Both the position numbers and the translations under genes were made by a program. A DNA stretch of 17,892 bases from Cyclobacteriaceae bacterium (GTDB lineage: Bacteria > Bacteroidota > Bacteroidia > Cytophagales > Cyclobacteriaceae): NCBI GenBank assembly GCA_019751475.1, contig JAIENH010000797.1:1-17892 (forward strand). Direction: 5' to 3'. The notes under the pieces are model-generated. The model was given only the letters and a program-made list of their open reading frames with translations. It was not told the origin of the DNA and made no database searches. Positions 13,747-17,892 of the stretch are shown piece after piece; the first letter of the stretch is position 1, and each line of letters starts with the position of its first letter.

Positions 13747-14870
13747 GCGATGACTTTCAACGTGCTTTTCACAAAGGTGGCTTTCTTCTTTAAACTTTCC
13801 ACATCTTCATCTACGATTGTCACGTGGCCCATTTTGCGGAAGGGTTTCGTTTGCTTCTTTCCGTACAGGTGAACATACACACCACTCACTGTCAAGACCT
13901 CATCCATTCCTATGTAGCGGGCCGTTCCGATGAAACCCTCGGCACCCAACAAATTGACCATTGCGCTGGGGCGGATGGCGGCCGTATTGCCCAGCGGCAA
14001 ATTCAAAATGGCACGAAGGTGCTGTTCATATTGCGATGTGATGTTTGCTTCAATAGTTTGGTGGCCACTGTTGTGAGGGCGAGGCGCTACTTCATTCACC
14101 AATACTTCGCCCTGGTGTGTCACAAACATTTCTACTGCGAGCAGACCAACCATTTGTAGTTCGGTGATAACACGTCTTGCGATTGCGTCAGCCGTGGTTG
14201 CAATAGCCGTAGAAACAGCGGCCGGTGCAAAAAGATATTCCACGAGGTTGGCTTCCGGATGAAATACCATCTCAACGGGAGGATACGCTACTACATCACC
14301 TGCCTCGTTGCGGGCCACGATAACGGAAATCTCCTTTTCAAAATCAATGAGGCGCTCCAGCAGACCCGGTGCTTCAAATGCTTTTGGCAAATCAGCCTCC
14401 GTGCGCAAAAGCTGCACTCCGCGACCATCGTAACCCTCGCGGCCGAGCTTGTGTACAGCTGGCAGTAATTTTTTATGACGATACACATCTTCACGATTAG
14501 TTGTCAAGACAAAATCAGCGGTTGGGATTTGGCGCGACTTGTAAAATTCTTTTTGCGTGCGCTTGTCTTGTATCAATTCAATAATGTGCGGCTGGGGAAA
14601 TACTTTCTTGCCTTGCTTTTCCAATTCGCGCAAGGCCTGTGTGTTGACGTGCTCTATCTCTATGGTAACGATATCGCAATTTTTACCAAAGGACATCACC
14701 GTATCAAAGTCGGTAAGCTTGCCTTGTGAAAATTCCGTGAGTGAATGACAGGGCGCACTGAGATCTGGATCTAGCGAAGCAAAGGTCAAATTCCAGTCAA
14801 TGCCTTTCTGCACCAACATACGACCTAGTTGACCTCCGCCTAAAATACCGATTCGAAGATTTGAATTCAT
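13743..14870 (-). CDS. purK: N5-carboxyaminoimidazole ribonucleotide synthase
   Basis: PurK uses ATP and bicarbonate to convert AIR to N5-CAIR, the substrate of PurE. The 375-residue protein is an ATP-grasp enzyme of normal length. It begins RIGILGGGQLGRMLVQKG. Its ATP-grasp core includes KLGREGYDGRGVQLL (about 141-155), LLERLIDFEKEISVIVAR, and the metal-binding NEVAPRPHNSGHQTIEA, followed by the typical SQYEQHLRAILNLPLG and LLGAEG. ATG at 14870 lies 8 bp after the stop of the HEAT/cyclophilin gene. It overlaps purE by 4 bp. The close spacing argues for one transcript coming from the feoB side. Confidence 0.97.
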   Translation of the reverse strand: MNSNLRIGILGGGQLGRMLVQKGIDWNLTFASLDPDLSAPCHSLTEFSQGKLTDFDTVMSFGKNCDIVTIEIEHVNTQALRELEKQGKKVFPQPHIIELIQDKRTQKEFYKSRQIPTADFVLTTNREDVYRHKKLLPAVHKLGREGYDGRGVQLLRTEADLPKAFEAPGLLERLIDFEKEISVIVARNEAGDVVAYPPVEMVFHPEANLVEYLFAPAAVSTAIATTADAIARRVITELQMVGLLAVEMFVTHQGEVLVNEVAPRPHNSGHQTIEANITSQYEQHLRAILNLPLGNTAAIRPSAMVNLLGAEGFIGTARYIGMDEVLTVSGVYVHLYGKKQTKPFRKMGHVTIVDEDVESLKKKATFVKSTLKVIA

Positions 14871-14878
14871 GGCAGCAC

Positions 14879-16807
14879 TTATTTTGAGGTCGGCAATAAA
14901 GTTACCTCTACCATCTGGTCACCCACTTCTAACCGATGCACATTTTCCATACCGCTTTGCACTTCAGCAAAGATGGTGTACTTGCCATCGAGATGAGGTG
15001 TGGGCGAGTGCGTGATGAACCACTGCGTTCCCTCCGTGTCTTTTCCAGCAGAGGCCATACCCATCGAGCCCGTAGTGTAGCGCCTTCGTGAAAACTCTGA
15101 CCGGATTGCATAATCCTCGCTGCCGTATCCATCGCCCCGATTACAACCTGCCTGCACCACAAAATTGGGCACCACCCGGTGAAAAAACTTTCCATCAAAA
15201 TACTTCTGCTCCGCCAAGGAAATAAAATTCGCCACCGATCCGGGCGACTCCTCCACAAACAGGCGCACTACAATCAAACCATTGGCTGTTTTGATTTGCG
15301 CCAACTGATTCCTTGGAATGGTTTTAACACGCTTCCAATCGATAGGATGATTGTAAGGGTTTTTTATCGCGACCGGTTTGTCTTTGCCTTCCAAAAAAGC
15401 AATGGCTTCTTCAAGTGGCTGAAGTGATTCTATATCTTTTGGAAGATTAAGTTTCGCCTTGGCATCGTATAGAAACTTCAGGTCCGTGATTTCTTTTTTG
15501 TATTGCAATGCTTCGTTGGTAAGTGCAGACGCAACAATGCCGATTACACCCGCATCACCGCTGGCTATAGCCTGTTGATATGTATTCAATAAACTGTTCT
15601 TTGAATCACGGGTGGTTCGCCTGGCATCAAGAGATGTCAGGGCCGCTGCCGCGGATGTTAACAAGACTTTTCCCTGGCCTTCTGCGAGCAATTGTTGTGA
15701 AAGAAATTGCATTGCCTTTTGATCGGTCGGTGGTCGAGCTTCGCCCAGTGCAGAATACAACGCAGCTTTAAAGTAAGTGTCGGCTGTTGAGGAGAGTCGA
15801 ATGATCTCCTCGACTGCACCATGTGATGAGTTTGTTTTAAGCAGTGTTGCCCAAAGGTTAGCCTTTGCACGGTGAGAGATTGTTTTTTCTATTTCTTCTT
15901 TAAGCCTGTCGGCTGATAGGCCTTCGGCTTTGTTTCGAATGACTTCGGAGGCGGCTACACTCACGGCATGGATTGAATCATGGAGCGCTGAAAGAGCCAG
16001 TTCATTCATCTCAGAAAATGCAAAATTCTGAATCGCTCTTACAGCATTGGCCCGCACACGGTAGTCCGGCTCGCTTGCGATTATACGTTGAATAAGTTCT
16101 TTCGCTTGCGCCAATGGCAAGTGCTTTATTCCACTGGCTGCGGCCATCCGAACCTCAGGCCTTATGTCTTTTGTTGCCGCTGCCACCAGGTTTTCCTCAA
16201 AACTTTTTCCTTCAATTTTGGATGATCGCCCGAAAAAGTGGGCAGCGCCCAAACGAGTCTGATATGAATGAGAAGGTACTAAAAACTCCGAAGCACGTTT
16301 TGTTAGCAAACTGTCCGTCAGTTTGCGAAGTGCCAGGTGGTAGCAAGCCCATGATAACCCTTCTTCCAGCAATGAGTCGGTGGCGTGAAATTCGCGTAAA
16401 GCGCCCAAATCATTTTTTGTAATGGTTTTACCCAAAGCTTCCAGCACTTCTCTTGCTACCGTATGGTCTTCGCTTTGCAATGCTGGTAACAATGCATTCA
16501 CCGCCTGAAAGCCGCCTGTTTGCCCCAACGCAAATGCCGCATGGTGCCTTACATCCACGTCCGGATCTTCGAGCAAATGAGTGCCTAACTCAACAGAGGC
16601 TAATGAATCCTGGACAGATGCCAAAGCAAGTGCCGCTTCACTTCTGTAGGTAGCGTTCGATGAACGAAGATAGACGAGCAAACTATCCGTAGCACGCCTG
16701 TCTTGCAGATCGTAGATCTTTACAATCTGATCATCCGAAAACTTATTGATAGCTGCACGTTCGCATCCCACCAATAACACAATGCAAGCAAGGTAGAGTA
16801 GCCTCAT
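14879..16807 (-). CDS. HEAT-repeat / cyclophilin-type peptidyl-prolyl isomerase fusion lipoprotein
   Basis: A 642-residue envelope protein. The signal peptide ends in the lipobox VLLVGC with Cys15. Residues about 30-480 are alpha-helical HEAT-like repeats, for example YRSEAALALASVQD, DVRHHAAFALGQTGG and VREVLEALGK-type helices, which usually form a curved scaffold for protein binding. From about 505 to the end is a cyclophilin domain. It starts IKTANGLIVVRLF and has FFHRVVPNFVVQAG with the catalytic Arg544 and Gln552. GSMGMASAGKDTEGTQWFIT and HLDGKYTIFAEV follow. The CypA Trp121 and His126 positions read His605 and Tyr610. It probably assists folding of proteins outside the inner membrane, with the HEAT part choosing clients; that is inference. 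It lies 33 bp after feoB and 8 bp before purK. Confidence 0.92.
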   Translation of the reverse strand: MRLLYLACIVLLVGCERAAINKFSDDQIVKIYDLQDRRATDSLLVYLRSSNATYRSEAALALASVQDSLASVELGTHLLEDPDVDVRHHAAFALGQTGGFQAVNALLPALQSEDHTVAREVLEALGKTITKNDLGALREFHATDSLLEEGLSWACYHLALRKLTDSLLTKRASEFLVPSHSYQTRLGAAHFFGRSSKIEGKSFEENLVAAATKDIRPEVRMAAASGIKHLPLAQAKELIQRIIASEPDYRVRANAVRAIQNFAFSEMNELALSALHDSIHAVSVAASEVIRNKAEGLSADRLKEEIEKTISHRAKANLWATLLKTNSSHGAVEEIIRLSSTADTYFKAALYSALGEARPPTDQKAMQFLSQQLLAEGQGKVLLTSAAAALTSLDARRTTRDSKNSLLNTYQQAIASGDAGVIGIVASALTNEALQYKKEITDLKFLYDAKAKLNLPKDIESLQPLEEAIAFLEGKDKPVAIKNPYNHPIDWKRVKTIPRNQLAQIKTANGLIVVRLFVEESPGSVANFISLAEQKYFDGKFFHRVVPNFVVQAGCNRGDGYGSEDYAIRSEFSRRRYTTGSMGMASAGKDTEGTQWFITHSPTPHLDGKYTIFAEVQSGMENVHRLEVGDQMVEVTLLPTSK

Positions 16808-16840
16808 AGAAGGCGAAAGATAAACAGAAAAGGAGAGGTG

Positions 16841-17892
16841 TTACGAAAATATCTGATACACGATCAGCGCTGAAATATAGGCCAGCAAGGTCATGTATGC
16901 CAATTGGATGAGTGGCCACTTCCAGCCCTTTGTTTCACGTTTCACTACGGCCAGTGTACTCATGCACTGCATGGCAAACGTGTAGAATACCAGCAACGAA
17001 AAACCAACAGCAGGCGTAAAGCGTGGGCCGCCTGTATCAGGGTTTATCTCATCTTTTAATCGCTCTTTGATGGTGGCATTGTCATCCGTACTACCGAGGC
17101 TGTAAATCGTGGCGATGGTGCTGACAAACACTTCACGGGCGGCAAAGGAGGTGACCAATGCGATACCGATTTTCCAATCAAAACCCAGCGGAGCTATGAC
17201 AGGCTCCATCCATTTTCCAAGGGTGCCTGCGTATGAGTGCTCCAACTTATAAGCTGCTACTTTATTCTCATAAGCTTCTGGTGTGAGGCGCTGATTGGCT
17301 GTTTGTTCAGCTACAGTTTTGCGTGCGTTGTTCATCACATCGGCCGGGCCGTAGCTTGCAAGCACCCACAAAATAATGGAGATGGCTATGATGACTTTGC
17401 CCGCCTCAAACACAAAGGCTTTTGTTTTTTCAATGATGGTGTAGCCTACGTTTGACCATCGCGGCATGCGATAGGTAGGCATTTCCATGATGAGGAAGCT
17501 GCGCTCGTTTACTTTTACAATTGCCTTCAGCAACAACGCAGAAAATAAGGCGGCAAAAAAGCCGAGCAGATAAAGCCCCATCAGCGCCAAGCCCTGTAAA
17601 CTGATGATGCCCAACACGCGTTGCTGCGGCACAATCAAAGCCACAAGGATGGCAAACACTGGCAGACGAGCCGAACAGCTCATAAGTGGTGTTACAAAAA
17701 TAGTAATGAGCCGGTCTTTCCAATTATCGATGGTGCGAGTAGCCATGATAGCCGGTATGGCGCATGCCATGCCCGAGATAAGCGGTACCACACTGCGTCC
17801 GCTCAGGCCAAACTTGCGCATGATTTTATCCATCAGAAAAACCACCCGCGACATATAGCCGGTCTCTTCCAGCAACGAGATAAAGGCAAACA
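16841..17892 (-). CDS. feoB: Ferrous iron transporter FeoB, C-terminal half (cut by window edge)
   Basis: FeoB imports Fe2+ across the inner membrane. About 350 residues of the C-terminal membrane part are present. The frame runs off the window, and reads FAFISLLEETGYMSRVVFLMD at its first residues, a well-known internal FeoB stretch. The two Gate regions are visible: GMACAIPAIMATRTI with the nearby MSCSARLPVFAIL, and later SFAAREVFVSTIATIY. The N-terminal G-protein domain is outside the window. The insert between the Gates is hydrophilic and includes a helix NNARKTVAEQTANQRLTPEAYENKVAAY. It ends VYQIFS, 33 bp before the HEAT/cyclophilin gene, and is the most upstream gene seen in the minus-strand run leading to purK, purE and the LETM1-related gene. 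Confidence 0.96.
   Translation of the reverse strand, partial: FAFISLLEETGYMSRVVFLMDKIMRKFGLSGRSVVPLISGMACAIPAIMATRTIDNWKDRLITIFVTPLMSCSARLPVFAILVALIVPQQRVLGIISLQGLALMGLYLLGFFAALFSALLLKAIVKVNERSFLIMEMPTYRMPRWSNVGYTIIEKTKAFVFEAGKVIIAISIILWVLASYGPADVMNNARKTVAEQTANQRLTPEAYENKVAAYKLEHSYAGTLGKWMEPVIAPLGFDWKIGIALVTSFAAREVFVSTIATIYSLGSTDDNATIKERLKDEINPDTGGPRFTPAVGFSLLVFYTFAMQCMSTLAVVKRETKGWKWPLIQLAYMTLLAYISALIVYQIFS

Overview
The window looks like a chromosomal stretch from a member of the Bacteroidota, most likely order Cytophagales. The UvrA has the Bacteroidota-type degenerate first zinc module, a LETM1-related biofilm-associated protein of the kind known from this phylum is present, and start codons lack Shine-Dalgarno sequences. 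One clear promoter candidate has the Bacteroidota -7 form TAnnTTTG. The placement is by recognition of families, not by a database search.

Layout. (1) 117-921, minus: an ECF sigma factor followed by an overlapping small soluble protein that resembles an anti-sigma N-terminal domain. (2) 1103-1480, plus: a small protein with a very acidic EGG-repeat tail, divergent from the sigma gene and closed by a strong terminator; then uvrA (1575-4412). (3) 4418-6085, minus: fadD, tail-to-tail with uvrA 5 bp apart. (4) 6086-6483: a 398-bp divergent intergenic region carrying a hairpin that abuts the fadD start codon, another imperfect hairpin, and a roughly 150-bp REPIN-like element. (5) 6484-10719, plus: a secreted serine-esterase-like lipoprotein, a small lipoprotein of unknown function, and an MsbA-like ABC exporter with a GTG start. 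(6) 10720-10935: a perfect TAnnTTTG promoter candidate immediately followed by a terminator-like hairpin, upstream of a TerC/Alx-family membrane protein (10936-11922). (7) 11919-17892, minus, read from right to left: feoB (5' end outside the window), a HEAT-repeat/cyclophilin fusion lipoprotein, purK, purE, and the LETM1-related protein. The last overlaps the terC stop codon tail-to-tail.

How the genes fit together. PurK and PurE catalyse consecutive steps of purine synthesis and their genes overlap by 4 bp. FeoB (ferrous iron import), TerC (probably Mn2+/divalent-metal export) and the LETM1/TerB-like protein give the right half a metal or ion homeostasis flavour, though only adjacency supports a functional link. 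The esterase, lipoprotein and exporter may form one cell-envelope transcription unit. Most of the window is ordinary housekeeping. I see no CRISPR array, phage, insertion sequence with a transposase, or obvious defence system. The less ordinary points are the REPIN-like element, the hairpin at the fadD start, the promoter-plus-hairpin leader of terC, the sigma/anti-sigma overlap and the TerC-TerB/LETM1 convergent pair.
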